A stretch of DNA of 64,000 nt. Origin: Anaerotardibacter muris (GTDB taxonomy: Bacteria > Actinomycetota > Coriobacteriia > Coriobacteriales > Eggerthellaceae). A program made the position numbers and the translations under genes. Positions 17,526 to 26,954 of the stretch are shown here, piece by piece (position 1 is the first letter of the stretch; each line of letters begins with the position of its first letter). Location of the stretch: positions 248,001 through 312,000 of the forward strand of contig NZ_CALPCD010000001.1 of assembly GCF_943192915.1 (NCBI RefSeq), in the 5' to 3' direction. A model generated the notes under the pieces. It was not told the DNA's origin. It saw only the letters and a program-made list of their open reading frames with translations, and made no database searches.

Positions 17526-19412
17526 TTAGAGGGTGCGCTGCTGGTAGAGGGCGCCGTCGGTGAAGCCTTGAGCACGGTAATAAGCGCGGGTGCCCACGGA
17601 GCTTATCACGTTGAGCTTCTTATAGCCGTGGGAGCGGGCTATCTCGCAAGCACGCTCGATGAGAGACTTGCCAAGACCGCGATGCTGGGCGCTGGAACCA
17701 GACTGGTGGAGACTGGAGACGCGACCATAGACGTGTACCTCACGGATCATGGCTTCATCAGCGGAAACGGGCAAATTGTCGTAGGCTTCAAAGGCTTCGG
17801 GCTTGGGTAGCGAAAGGCGCAAGAAACCAGCGATCTTGTTCTCGGGCGTTACCCATTGAAGGAAGAATTCGTGGGTCGAAATGGTCTCGTAGGGAATCGT
17901 TTCGAGGCGCAACTCCCCCACCTCGACATCTTGAGTGCTTATCTCGCGATGGCGGATCTCTTGGATGCCTCCGGTGATCGATTCCTCTATTTCGCAAGCT
18001 TTCGAGCTCGCATCTTGCACGCGCTCTTCCGCTCTTGCTTCTACCAGCTGACGAAGATTCACCTTCTTGTTGCCCGCCATGATGTCATGGGCGGAGAAGT
18101 CGCGGATCATGCGCGAGATGCGCGTGAATCCAGGGGTGGCCAGCACATCATCTACCAACACGTTCACCAGGGTCTCTTCATCGTAAGGCTGCCAGGTTCC
18201 GTCTTCGTAGTGCGCGCACAATTCCGTGCCCTTCACCAGCGCACAAGGATAGAGCTTGATCTCGTCGGGCTGGAAGGCAGTCTCGCTCACGAACGCGCGG
18301 AAGTCTTCACGATCAGTATCGGGCGTAGCGCCAAGCAGGTTCACCATGAAATGCGTGTGCGTCTTGAAGCCGAACAAGCGCGTGAGATCGAGCGCTCGAG
18401 CCAGATCCTCGCGGGTGGAGGGTCGCTTGTTTAGTTCGTGGATGCGCGGATCGAGACTCTGGATGCCCATCTGCAATTTGGTCGCGCCGAGGCGGCGCAG
18501 GTGCGTGAGACCCTCTGTGTTGATAGTAGTAGGGCGCGTTTCGACCACCAGGCCGACCACACGGTGTTTCGCCTGCTCGTTAGCGGCTTGTTCGCGTTCG
18601 AGGTCCTCCATAGTGGCGCGCTGAGCGGCGGTGATGGTGCACCATGCGTCGTTTCCCTCATAGAGCTCAGCGATGGCATCGTTGTAAGTCAGCTCGCCAT
18701 CGTCCACGCGGCGTTGCACGTCTTCCGTCGCAGCAATGAGCCCATCGCGATCATAGGTAAGGCCACACTTCTTATACCAATGCCGGCGCTCACGGGCATT
18801 CACATCGGCCAGTGACTGAGGCTGGCCATCTGCGGAAGGCGCTCCGCTATCCGCATCGTTCAAGGCGCGGAAGAGTTCGGTGATGAACCAAACTTGGTAT
18901 TCACGCGGATAGTCGCTCCAGGTGCCGCCCAACACGATCAGCTCGATCTTGTCGGTGACGTGGCCCATTTGGTTGAGCGCGCGCAGGCGCGAAGTGACCT
19001 GCAGATACGGATCGAAGTAGTTGCGCTCGGCGCGCTGGCATGCGGGCTCATCGGCCAGGTAGCTCTTGGGCATGCGTACATCATTCGGGCAATAGATGCA
19101 CGCGCCCGAACACTTCCAAGGCTTGGTGATGACCGTGATGGTAGCCACGCCTGACGCGCTGCGGCGCGGCTTCACTTGGAGCAGCGCGATAAGCTGTTGT
19201 TCGAGCTCAGGCGTGATATTCCACGCAGCCCAGATCTCAGGGGCGCGTTCTTTGGTACGCAGGTAGAACGGCAGCAGCTTCTTCTTGGAATAGTGGCGTG
19301 CATTCGACTGAAGTTCGCGATTGTGGTCATTCAGGATGCGCAGCAGATCCTTTGCGCTAAGCTCTTCCCCACTGCGCAGCCGCTCGACTATTTCAGCAAT
19401 GATGGTTTCCAC
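17526..19412 (-). CDS. Elp3-like radical SAM/GNAT tRNA-modification enzyme
   Basis: The 628-residue protein has a radical SAM domain with the cluster motif CSGACIYC (CxxxCxxC) near 101 and a C-terminal GNAT acetyltransferase domain (GLGKSLIERA near 580, then the SxxxxYYxxxGF region). This matches bacterial Elp3, which makes the 5-carboxymethyl group on wobble uridine from acetyl-CoA. The GTG start overlaps the purL stop by one base (TAGTG), so translation is probably coupled to purL. Confidence 0.9.
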   Translation of the reverse strand: METIIAEIVERLRSGEELSAKDLLRILNDHNRELQSNARHYSKKKLLPFYLRTKERAPEIWAAWNITPELEQQLIALLQVKPRRSASGVATITVITKPWKCSGACIYCPNDVRMPKSYLADEPACQRAERNYFDPYLQVTSRLRALNQMGHVTDKIELIVLGGTWSDYPREYQVWFITELFRALNDADSGAPSADGQPQSLADVNARERRHWYKKCGLTYDRDGLIAATEDVQRRVDDGELTYNDAIAELYEGNDAWCTITAAQRATMEDLEREQAANEQAKHRVVGLVVETRPTTINTEGLTHLRRLGATKLQMGIQSLDPRIHELNKRPSTREDLARALDLTRLFGFKTHTHFMVNLLGATPDTDREDFRAFVSETAFQPDEIKLYPCALVKGTELCAHYEDGTWQPYDEETLVNVLVDDVLATPGFTRISRMIRDFSAHDIMAGNKKVNLRQLVEARAEERVQDASSKACEIEESITGGIQEIRHREISTQDVEVGELRLETIPYETISTHEFFLQWVTPENKIAGFLRLSLPKPEAFEAYDNLPVSADEAMIREVHVYGRVSSLHQSGSSAQHRGLGKSLIERACEIARSHGYKKLNVISSVGTRAYYRAQGFTDGALYQQRTL

Positions 19413-22400
19413 TAGGCGAAGTAGTGAACGCCGCCTTCGAAGATAGGCTGGTAGAGATTACCCGGAACGTTCTTGTAGAGACCTTCGCCACTGCGCTCAC
19501 TGTGACCCATCTTGCCGAACACGCGGCCGTCGGGGCTGGTGATGCCTTCGATGGCCCAGACAGAACCATTCGGGTTGAACGCCAGGTCCATGGACGGATC
19601 GCCCGCGCCATCAACATACTGCGTAGCGATCTGGCCATTCGCTTTCAGTTGCTCGAGCATCTCGGGGCTCGCCACGAAGCGGCCTTCGCCGTGGCTGATT
19701 GCAACCGTGTGGATCTCGCCCACTTCGCACAGCGAAAGCCAAGGCGAAAGCGTTGATGCCACGCGCGTGTCGACCAGCATGCTCTGATGGCGGCCAATGG
19801 AATTGAACGTGAGCGTGGGGCATGTATCATCCATTTCGCGAATATCGCCGTAAGGCACCAGGCCCAATTTCACGAGCGCCTGGAAACCGTTGCAGATACC
19901 CAGCATCAAGCCATCGCGATTCTGCAGCAGATCACGTACCGCTTCGGTAACTTCAGGCGCGCGGAAGAACGAAGTGATGAACTTTGCGGAACCATCGGGT
20001 TCATCGCCGCCGGAAAAACCACCGGGAATCATGACGATCTGGCTTTCGCGGATGGCCGCAGCCAGGGCCTTCGTGCTCTCGATGACCGCCTGCGGGTTCA
20101 GATTGTTCACGATGAGCGTGGTGGGTGCGGCACCGGCGCGTTCGAAAGCGCGGGCCGAGTCATATTCGCAGTTATTGCCTGGGAAGACAGGGATGACAAC
20201 ACGCGGTTTCGCGACCGAACCGCAGTAGACCAGCGGAGCCTCCGCGGTGAAGCTGAGTGCCTCGATGGAGCTGGCTTCAGCATCTTCTACGGCCGCCGCG
20301 GCGGCATCCTGAGCAGTTGCTTCCTCGTTTTCGAGCGTGCGATACGGGAATACCGATTCGAGCTTGGCTTCCCACGCTTCCTGCAGGTCGGCCAGGGCGA
20401 CCGATTCATCGCCAACAGCGAATTCGTATTCTGCGGTGGTGATACCTGCTTCGATCACCTCAACAACATCGGAGGATTCAGGGATCTGCGCATCCGCATC
20501 CAGCTCCACGATGAAACTGCCGTATGCGGGTACGAAGAGCGCCGCGCTGTTCACGGTGCCATCGATCTGAACGCCGATGCGGTTACCAACGCACATCTTG
20601 AAGAGCGCTTCGGCGTAGCTGCCATATCCAGGCGTGGAGACCGCCAGTGCCTTGCCGCTGCCGATCAGGTCCTCGACCAGGCTGCATGCATCGCGGAAGC
20701 CCTGCGCATCGGGAAGCAGGCCATCTTCTGTATAAGCCGGCGAGATGAACACAACGCGGTTGCCCGCGCCCTTGAATTCAGGAGACGTGATACGGTCGAT
20801 CGGGCCGCATGCGGTTGCGAAGGAAACGAGTGTGGGCGGCACATCGAGCTGCTCGAAAGAGCCTGACATGGAGTCCTTGCCGCCAATGGAGCCAACTTCA
20901 GTGTCGACCTGCGCCATCAGCGCGCCCAGCACCGACGCGACCGGCTTGCCCCAGCGGGTAGGTTCATCGCGCAGGCGTTCGAAGTACTCCTGGAATGAAT
21001 AGTAGGCGTTAGCGCGCTCGAAGCCTGCAGCAACGAGCTTCGCGAGCGATTCGATGACCGCCAGATAAGCGCCTTCGTATTGGTTCGCTTCAGAAAGATA
21101 GGGGTTGAAGCCCCAGGCCATACCCGAGCATGTAGTGGTCTCGCCGTCGACAGGCAGCTTCGCAGCCATAGCCATGGAAGGCGTGAGCTGGTGTTCGCCG
21201 CCAAAGGGCATGAGCACCGTGCCAGCGCCGATGGTGGAGTCGAAGCGCTCGGAAAGTCCCTTGTTCGAAGCCACGTTCAGGTCGGTGACCACCGCCATCA
21301 TACGCTCAGCCAGCGTATTGCCAGGCCATTCGGGAAGATACTCGCCACCTTCTTCAACGTGCACTTCGACGTGCTTGGGCGCACCGTTGGAGGCCAAGAA
21401 TTCACGGCTCACGTCCACGATGGTGTCGCCGTTCCAGGTCATGCGCACGCGCTGTTCAGCGGTGACCGTAGCCACGGGAGTAGCCTCCAGGTTCTCGCTG
21501 TGGGCCAGTTCGATGAAGCGGTCCACATCTTCAGGGGCCAGCGCAACGGCCATGCGTTCCTGGCTTTCAGAAATAGCCAGTTCGGTGCCGTCGAGACCTT
21601 CATATTTCTTGGGAACGCGGTCAAGGTCGATCTGCAAGCCGTCGGCCAATTCGCCGATAGCCACCGACACGCCGCCTGCGCCGAAGTCGTTGCAGCGCTT
21701 GATCATGCGGCTGGCTTCTGAGTTACGGAACAGGCGCTGGATCTTGCGCTCAACAGGGGCGTTGCCCTTCTGGACCTCCGCGCCGCAGGTTTCGATGGAC
21801 TCAAGGTTGTGCGCCTTGGACGAACCAGTTGCGCCGCCGATACCGTCGCGGCCCGTACGGCCGCCAAGCAGCACGATAACATCGCCCGGAGCGGGAGTTT
21901 CACGACGAACATCAGCCGCAGGGGTTGCGCCCACCACTGCGCCGATCTCCATGCGCTTTGCTGCGTAACCAGGGTGATAGAGTTCGTTGACCTGGCCTGT
22001 TGCCAGACCGATCTGGTTGCCGTAGGACGAAAAGCCCGACGCCGCTGTGGTCACCAACTTACGTTGCGGCAGCTTGCCAGGCAGCGTTTGGTCCACGGGA
22101 ACCAGCGGGTCGGCCGCGCCCGTGACGCGCATGGACTGATACACATAGCTGCGGCCTGAAAGCGGGTCACGGATAGCACCGCCCACACAGGTTGCCGCGC
22201 CACCAAAAGGCTCGATCTCGGTGGGGTGGTTGTGGGTCTCGTTCTTAAAGAGGTAGAGCCAGTCTTGCTCTTCGCCATCAACATCGACCTTCACCTTCAC
22301 GGTGCAAGCGTTGATCTCTTCGGATTCGTCGAGGTTCTTCAGAATTCCCTTGTCTTTGAGCCATTTCGCGCCGATGGTACCCATGTCCATGAGCGTGACG

Positions 22401-23185
22401 GGCTTAGAATCGCGGTCGAGGTCGCTGCGCATGCGCAGGTAGTTATCGAAGGCTTCGCGAACCTGGGCGTCGTCGATGCGTAGATTCTCAAGTTCGGTGC
22501 CGAAGGTGGTGTGGCGGCAGTGATCGGACCAGTAGGTGTCGATCATCTTGATCTCGGTGATGGTGGGATTGCGCTTCTCGCTGGCGAAATAGCGCTGGCA
22601 GAATTCGATGTCGGCCAGGTCCATGGCTAGGCCGCGATCAGCGATGAATTGCTGAAGGCCAGCAGCGTCTAAGTCGATGAAGCCATCGATCACCTCAACA
22701 GGTTCGGGTGTGGGAAATTCCATCTTCAGCGTGCTGGGCTTTTCGAGCGCAGCTTCACGCGCTTCAACTGGGTTGATGACGTAATTCTTGATGGCGCTGA
22801 TATCTTCATCAGTGAGCGCGCCTTCGAGCAGGAAGATGCGCGCGCTGCGAACCTCGGGGCGTTCGCCCTGGCTGATGAGCTGAATGCACTCGCTTGCCGA
22901 GTCGGCACGCTGGTCGAACTGGCCAGGCAGGAATTCCACGCCGAAGACGGTGGCACCGGGGGCTTCGGGGAGCTGGTCATAGACCGTGTCGGACTGCGGT
23001 TCGCTGAATACCGTGGGGGTGCAGGTGGCGAAGAGATCGTCGGTGATGCCTTCGACATCGTAGCGGTTGAGCAGGCGCAAGTTGTCAAGATCATTGATGC
23101 CAAGGATGGTGCGCAGCTCATGCAACAGCTGCTGAGCTTCGACGTCGAATCCAGGCTTCTTTTCAACATAGACGCGTGAGACCAT
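19412..23185 (-). CDS. purL: Phosphoribosylformylglycinamidine synthase, single-chain
   Basis: At 1257 residues this is the fused PurL type: an N-terminal PurS-like region, two AIR-synthase-like ATP-binding halves (SDHCRHTTFGTELE, the NETHNHPTEIEPFGG loop, GGRTGRDGIGGAT), and a C-terminal class I glutaminase with the nucleophile Cys in LGICNGFQ near 1127 and a His/Glu pair in ISHGEGRF. It converts FGAR to FGAM in purine synthesis with glutamine-derived ammonia. It starts with ATG after about 450 bp of non-coding DNA and overlaps the downstream Elp3-like gene. Confidence 0.96.
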   Translation of the reverse strand: MVSRVYVEKKPGFDVEAQQLLHELRTILGINDLDNLRLLNRYDVEGITDDLFATCTPTVFSEPQSDTVYDQLPEAPGATVFGVEFLPGQFDQRADSASECIQLISQGERPEVRSARIFLLEGALTDEDISAIKNYVINPVEAREAALEKPSTLKMEFPTPEPVEVIDGFIDLDAAGLQQFIADRGLAMDLADIEFCQRYFASEKRNPTITEIKMIDTYWSDHCRHTTFGTELENLRIDDAQVREAFDNYLRMRSDLDRDSKPVTLMDMGTIGAKWLKDKGILKNLDESEEINACTVKVKVDVDGEEQDWLYLFKNETHNHPTEIEPFGGAATCVGGAIRDPLSGRSYVYQSMRVTGAADPLVPVDQTLPGKLPQRKLVTTAASGFSSYGNQIGLATGQVNELYHPGYAAKRMEIGAVVGATPAADVRRETPAPGDVIVLLGGRTGRDGIGGATGSSKAHNLESIETCGAEVQKGNAPVERKIQRLFRNSEASRMIKRCNDFGAGGVSVAIGELADGLQIDLDRVPKKYEGLDGTELAISESQERMAVALAPEDVDRFIELAHSENLEATPVATVTAEQRVRMTWNGDTIVDVSREFLASNGAPKHVEVHVEEGGEYLPEWPGNTLAERMMAVVTDLNVASNKGLSERFDSTIGAGTVLMPFGGEHQLTPSMAMAAKLPVDGETTTCSGMAWGFNPYLSEANQYEGAYLAVIESLAKLVAAGFERANAYYSFQEYFERLRDEPTRWGKPVASVLGALMAQVDTEVGSIGGKDSMSGSFEQLDVPPTLVSFATACGPIDRITSPEFKGAGNRVVFISPAYTEDGLLPDAQGFRDACSLVEDLIGSGKALAVSTPGYGSYAEALFKMCVGNRIGVQIDGTVNSAALFVPAYGSFIVELDADAQIPESSDVVEVIEAGITTAEYEFAVGDESVALADLQEAWEAKLESVFPYRTLENEEATAQDAAAAAVEDAEASSIEALSFTAEAPLVYCGSVAKPRVVIPVFPGNNCEYDSARAFERAGAAPTTLIVNNLNPQAVIESTKALAAAIRESQIVMIPGGFSGGDEPDGSAKFITSFFRAPEVTEAVRDLLQNRDGLMLGICNGFQALVKLGLVPYGDIREMDDTCPTLTFNSIGRHQSMLVDTRVASTLSPWLSLCEVGEIHTVAISHGEGRFVASPEMLEQLKANGQIATQYVDGAGDPSMDLAFNPNGSVWAIEGITSPDGRVFGKMGHSERSGEGLYKNVPGNLYQPIFEGGVHYFA

Positions 23186-23642
23186 GGGCTCCTACTTTCT
23201 TGGGCGAGGCGTTTTGTTGCTGGTTCCTATGATAAAGCCTTGGGCGGGTGAATCGCATGAGAACCAGGCGCGCTTGCTTGAATTCTTGGTGTCCGCTGCG
23301 GCTGCAGGGCAAGGGTGCATAATTTACCCGCTACCCTGCTCATGATTGGGGACGCTCTCCAGTATTATTATGCGAACCAGCTTTGCTGGTTCTGTCTTTT
23401 CAAGTTTGCTATTCGAAGTAAATTCTGCACCTACCCCTTGCAGCCGCAGCTACTCTGCCGAAGTCATTGAGCTTTCCCGCATCGATCGTAGCGCCCTTGC
23501 CCCAATGCTCCCCAGTTGCCTAAGTCTTGGGAGTAGCGCGCATGATTTATGGTTTCATGGTCTCATGCCAATTGGCGGCATCGTCAAGGGCCAGCAAGGT
23601 GCTGGCGGTTTGGGTGTAGCTCGACTTACGAAAGGACTTACC
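23186..23642. other. Intergenic region upstream of purL and thrH, mostly one family B element
   Basis: The divergent gap between purL and thrH. Apart from the family B element at 23295-23450 no gene, riboswitch or clear promoter was recognised. No PurR-box-like palindrome was identified by eye. Confidence 0.5.
23295..23450. repeat. Family B long inverted-repeat element, copy 3
   Basis: Left arm 23295-23326 and right arm 23418-23450 are inverted copies with few mismatches. The GAACCAGC/GCTGGTTC internal hairpin is perfect; the GCCCTTCGGGC hairpin is replaced by unrelated sequence. Confidence 0.85.
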
Positions 23643-24248
23643 ATGTACGTGACCTGCCTGGATATGGAAGGTGTATTGGTTCCTGAGATCTGGATCGCGT
23701 TCGCAGAGGCAAGCGGCATCCCCGAGCTGAAGCGCACGACGCGCGATGAACCCGACTACAACAAGCTGATGAACTGGCGTTTGGGCATCCTGAAGGAACA
23801 CGGCCTCGGGCTCAAGGAGATCCAGGAGACCATCGCCACCATCGATCCGCTGCCAGGCGCGAAGGAATTCTTGGATGAGCTGCGCGATAATGGCCAGGTG
23901 ATCGTGATCAGCGACACCTTCACGCAGTTCGCAAAGCCGCTGATGGAGAAGTTGGGCATGCCTACGCTGTTCTGCAACGAACTGATCGTTGCTCCTGATG
24001 GCGAGATCACGGGCTTCCGCATGCGTTGCGACCAGTCGAAGCTCACCACCGTGAAAGCACTGCAGAGCTGCGGCTTCGACACCATCGCGGTGGGCGACAG
24101 CCACAACGACCTGGGCATGATCCGCGCGAGCAAGGACGGCTTCCTGTTCCGCAGCACTGATGCCATCATCGCGGAGAATCCCGACCTGCAGGCCTTCGAG
24201 GAGTTCGACGACCTGCTGGCGGCTATAAAGGGTGCGCTGGCAGAGTAG
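23643..24248 (+). CDS. thrH: Bifunctional phosphoserine phosphatase/homoserine phosphotransferase
   Basis: The 201-residue HAD-family protein begins with the ThrH form of motif I, CLDMEGVLVPEIW, followed by the IAFAEASGI and TTRDEPDY segments typical of ThrH. Motif II is in VISDTFTQF and motif IV in VGDSHNDLGM. ThrH of Pseudomonas moves phosphate from phosphoserine to homoserine. With SerC at 59815 it would complete serine synthesis if it acts as the phosphatase. The ATG is supported by GAAAGGA 7 bp upstream. Confidence 0.9.
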   Translation: MYVTCLDMEGVLVPEIWIAFAEASGIPELKRTTRDEPDYNKLMNWRLGILKEHGLGLKEIQETIATIDPLPGAKEFLDELRDNGQVIVISDTFTQFAKPLMEKLGMPTLFCNELIVAPDGEITGFRMRCDQSKLTTVKALQSCGFDTIAVGDSHNDLGMIRASKDGFLFRSTDAIIAENPDLQAFEEFDDLLAAIKGALAE

Positions 24249-24269
24249 CTCGAACGGACATGAGCCTAC

Positions 24270-24321
24270 AAAGGCCGTCCCGCTCTTGAAGTCTAGTTCA
24301 AGGTGCGAGACGGCCTTTTTG
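24270..24321 (+). terminator. Rho-independent terminator after thrH
   Basis: The outer stem AAGGCCGTC/GACGGCCTT is followed by TTT, with an inner TTGAA/TTCAA pair. It starts 22 bp after the thrH stop. Confidence 0.85.
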
Positions 24322-24387
24322 ATGCAAGCCAGTTTTTAGAATACTGACGATCCAGCGCGATCGGAGCCAAACCCAGGAGCGAGCGCC

Positions 24388-25680
24388 CTAGCGCTTCGAA
24401 TGCGGGCCGTAGCTGGGTTCGAAGACTGAATCAGGCATCTCAGGGCCGTTGTAACAGAGCACCGCTTCGCCATCCATCTGAGCTATCTGATCGTCGCTGT
24501 AACCGTATTCGCCCATGATGCGCGCAGTATCGTAGCCGATCGGGCGGCTCTTGTAGAGCACCGGATCGCCCACGCTCCCGAAACGGATAGGCGAAGTGGG
24601 TAGGACCTTCTCGCCGAATGCGTCGTAGTGGACACGGCGCAGAGCGTCGTTGGCGTAAGCCTCTTCGTCGGAGAGGATATCCTCGCTCTTGTACAGGCGC
24701 TGGTACGGAAAATCATTCTCCTTGAAGATCTTCTCCCAGTAATCCCAATCTTGTGTGGCGAACTGGTCTTCCAGGATCTTCACCACTTCGGTATTGCGAC
24801 CTGAGCCATCGTTGATAACGCTCGCCTTGTTCAGGCGCTCGTCGCCAATATACTGGTCGAGCCCGATCGAGCGCATGACGTGGTCGAAGAAGAGGTCATA
24901 GCTTCCGTAGCAGATCATGAACCAGACGTCGTCCTTGGTGCGATAGGAATTGTTGGTCGGGCACGTGACGTTGTAGCGCGACTTCGGCCAAACATCGCCG
25001 AATTGCGACGATGCCAGCATGATCTGCATGGCCCAAAGCGCGCAGTGGTAAAGATTGACCGTGACCTTGTCGCCCACGCCCGTGCGCAGCTTACGAACGA
25101 GCGCGCCCAGCACGCCTGCCGTAAGACCCATGGAGGCGTTCCAATCGCCGATAGCGGCTGGCCAGTTGATGGGTTGGAAGTTTTCGGATTGTGGTAACGA
25201 CGCGAAGAAGCCGCCACGCGCACCATAAGCCGTGGTGTCGAAGCCCTTGCTCTCGGCCTCGGGGCCGTATTCGCCATAGCCGCGCATCTGCGCCCAGACC
25301 AAGTGAGGATGGCGCGCGTGCACCGATTCATAGTCGAGACCCAGCTTCACCAGCGCTTTATCGCGAAAGCTCGTGATCATTATGTCGGCATCGGCAAGAA
25401 GCTTCTCGAGAAATTCCTTGCCCGCTTCGCTCTTCAGGTTAACGCTAAGGAAGTTCTTATTCATCGAGGCTAGGTCAAAAGCGGGATCATCGATGTCGGT
25501 CTTCTCCATGCCAAAGCCTGGGCCGTTCGTGCGGTATTCGTCGCCCGAGAACGGTTCGATCTTGTAGATGGTCGCACCCATTTCGCCCAAGATGCGCGGG
25601 CAGGCAGGCGCTGCAACGTAACCGGTCAGCTCAACTACCTTGATGCCTTCAAGGCCTTTTGTCTCTTCGATCCCTGTCAT
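24388..25680 (-). CDS. Class III (CaiB/BaiF) CoA-transferase
   Basis: A 430-residue protein with the family III fold. The N-terminal GIKVVELTGYVAAPACPRILGEMGA motif binds CoA. The catalytic Asp is expected in SKGFDTTAYGARGG near 150. Relatives move CoA between carboxylic acids such as formyl/oxalyl, carnitine, bile acids, or aryl lactates/acrylates in amino-acid fermentation. The insert sequences resemble the bile-acid/2-hydroxyacyl group, but the substrate cannot be assigned. No dehydratase, ligase or transporter gene is adjacent, so it looks orphaned. Confidence 0.88.
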   Translation of the reverse strand: MTGIEETKGLEGIKVVELTGYVAAPACPRILGEMGATIYKIEPFSGDEYRTNGPGFGMEKTDIDDPAFDLASMNKNFLSVNLKSEAGKEFLEKLLADADIMITSFRDKALVKLGLDYESVHARHPHLVWAQMRGYGEYGPEAESKGFDTTAYGARGGFFASLPQSENFQPINWPAAIGDWNASMGLTAGVLGALVRKLRTGVGDKVTVNLYHCALWAMQIMLASSQFGDVWPKSRYNVTCPTNNSYRTKDDVWFMICYGSYDLFFDHVMRSIGLDQYIGDERLNKASVINDGSGRNTEVVKILEDQFATQDWDYWEKIFKENDFPYQRLYKSEDILSDEEAYANDALRRVHYDAFGEKVLPTSPIRFGSVGDPVLYKSRPIGYDTARIMGEYGYSDDQIAQMDGEAVLCYNGPEMPDSVFEPSYGPHSKR

Positions 25681-26048
25681 TCTTGTCTCCCCTTCTCGCT
25701 GGATGCCCTGCTGCTTGCCGCTCCAAGCTGGTGCGGTTCTCGCTACATACGGTCAACGCCTCCTGCGCGCCCTCTGTTTTGTGTCGTTCAAGATGGTTCG
25801 TGCGTCTTCCTATAGAGCCTAACAAATATGGTTCAGGTTTTGAAACACTGTTCGTGGTAGTTTGGGGCGCGTTTCAAAATGAAATGCATAGGGACTTGGT
25901 GGGTGGTTTTGGGGAAGCTTGATTTAGTGGCCGCACGAATTGTGTTAGTAATCGGGGTTCTTTCTCTTGTTCTTGTAGGACTCTTGCCTGCACGGGCTTC
26001 AGCGCTTTACAATTCAAACCCCTGCTTCAACTAAAGGAAGGTAAGTTG
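25681..26048. other. Divergent intergenic region
   Basis: About 370 bp between the CoA-transferase and DUF4230-like genes. Apart from a promoter-like pair near 25984-26013 no feature was recognised. Confidence 0.4.
25984..26013 (+). promoter_or_regulatory. Possible promoter of the DUF4230-like gene
   Basis: TTGCCT (25984-25989) and TACAAT (26008-26013) are spaced 18 bp, 35 bp before the start codon. Confidence 0.4.
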
Positions 26049-26687
26049 ATGGCTGGAAAAGGAACCATCGGGAAAATCAAGTTTGCGTTCATTGGTCTGA
26101 TAGTCGGTATCGTGATCGGCGTTGGCGGAACATTCTTCTTGCTGCAATCTGGCAATTCGAATAACGATGCAGACCATGTTGCACCTTCGGTCGTCTTCGA
26201 TCGCATGACCGCGCAGGACGAGTTGGTTTGCGCGTCGCAGCAATACAACATCACAGACAAGGCAACCAATAGCGCAACCTTCTTCGATATTTGCGATATC
26301 CCATTCACTGAAAACAGCTTTTGGTATCGCTTTGTCGGCACGATCAAAGTTGGCGTGGATCTGGAAAACGCCGAATTTTCTGCAACTGGCAGCACCATCA
26401 AAGTTGAGCTGGACCAGCCCTACATCATCTCGAACACCCCCGACATGGATAAGTCTGGTGTGTTGGAAGAGAACAACAATTTCTTGAATCCGATCAAAGT
26501 GGAGAATATCGACGAATTTCAGCGCCAATGCATCGAACAAAGCGAGAACGAAATTTCAGCCGGCGGCATTTATGATGAGGCTCGCGCGAACGCAGAGCGG
26601 AACATCCGCGACATGTTCGAGGCTGCGCTTGGCGATGGCTACAACGTTGAATTCACCTGGCGCGAAACCGAGCCGACTAGCGAATAG
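26049..26687 (+). CDS. DUF4230-like membrane-anchored protein
   Basis: The 212-residue protein has one N-terminal transmembrane helix (about 12-33) and an extracytoplasmic domain. The arrangement (anchor, ELVCASQQYN, WYRFVGTIKVGVDL, strand-rich IKVELDQPYI, then a helical tail with paired Gln/Glu) fits DUF4230. Function is unknown for that family. The ATG has GGAAGG 7 bp upstream; a TTG one codon earlier is possible. It is followed after 15 bp by a small two-helix membrane protein. Confidence 0.7.
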   Translation: MAGKGTIGKIKFAFIGLIVGIVIGVGGTFFLLQSGNSNNDADHVAPSVVFDRMTAQDELVCASQQYNITDKATNSATFFDICDIPFTENSFWYRFVGTIKVGVDLENAEFSATGSTIKVELDQPYIISNTPDMDKSGVLEENNNFLNPIKVENIDEFQRQCIEQSENEISAGGIYDEARANAERNIRDMFEAALGDGYNVEFTWRETEPTSE

Positions 26688-26702
26688 CGACTGATTTGGC
26701 TC

Positions 26703-26915
26703 ATGTTCGATAAGCTGCAAAACAAAATGGCTGCTTTTGCTAAGCAAGCTGGTGAAACGGTTTCCATGCTCGGTACCGTACTGATCACCGTGCCTCTTGC
26801 GGCTATTATCGCGCTCGTGTTTGGGCTGCTGTTGTCCAGCGCAAGCGTTGGATTCGCTGTTTTCTTCATTTCGCTTGCAGCCTTGATCGTTTGGTTCAGA
26901 AGCGATGGCAAGTAG
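26703..26915 (+). CDS. Small two-helix membrane protein
   Basis: The 70-residue protein has a polar amphipathic start (about 1-20) and two hydrophobic segments (about 22-44 and 46-64). No family is recognised. Its place 15 bp after the DUF4230-like gene suggests co-translation, though the ribosome binding site is weak. Confidence 0.6.
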   Translation: MFDKLQNKMAAFAKQAGETVSMLGTVLITVPLAAIIALVFGLLLSSASVGFAVFFISLAALIVWFRSDGK

Positions 26916-26954
26916 CTCAGCGTTGCTTCAATTGAGCAGCTGCGGGCGGTTTAG

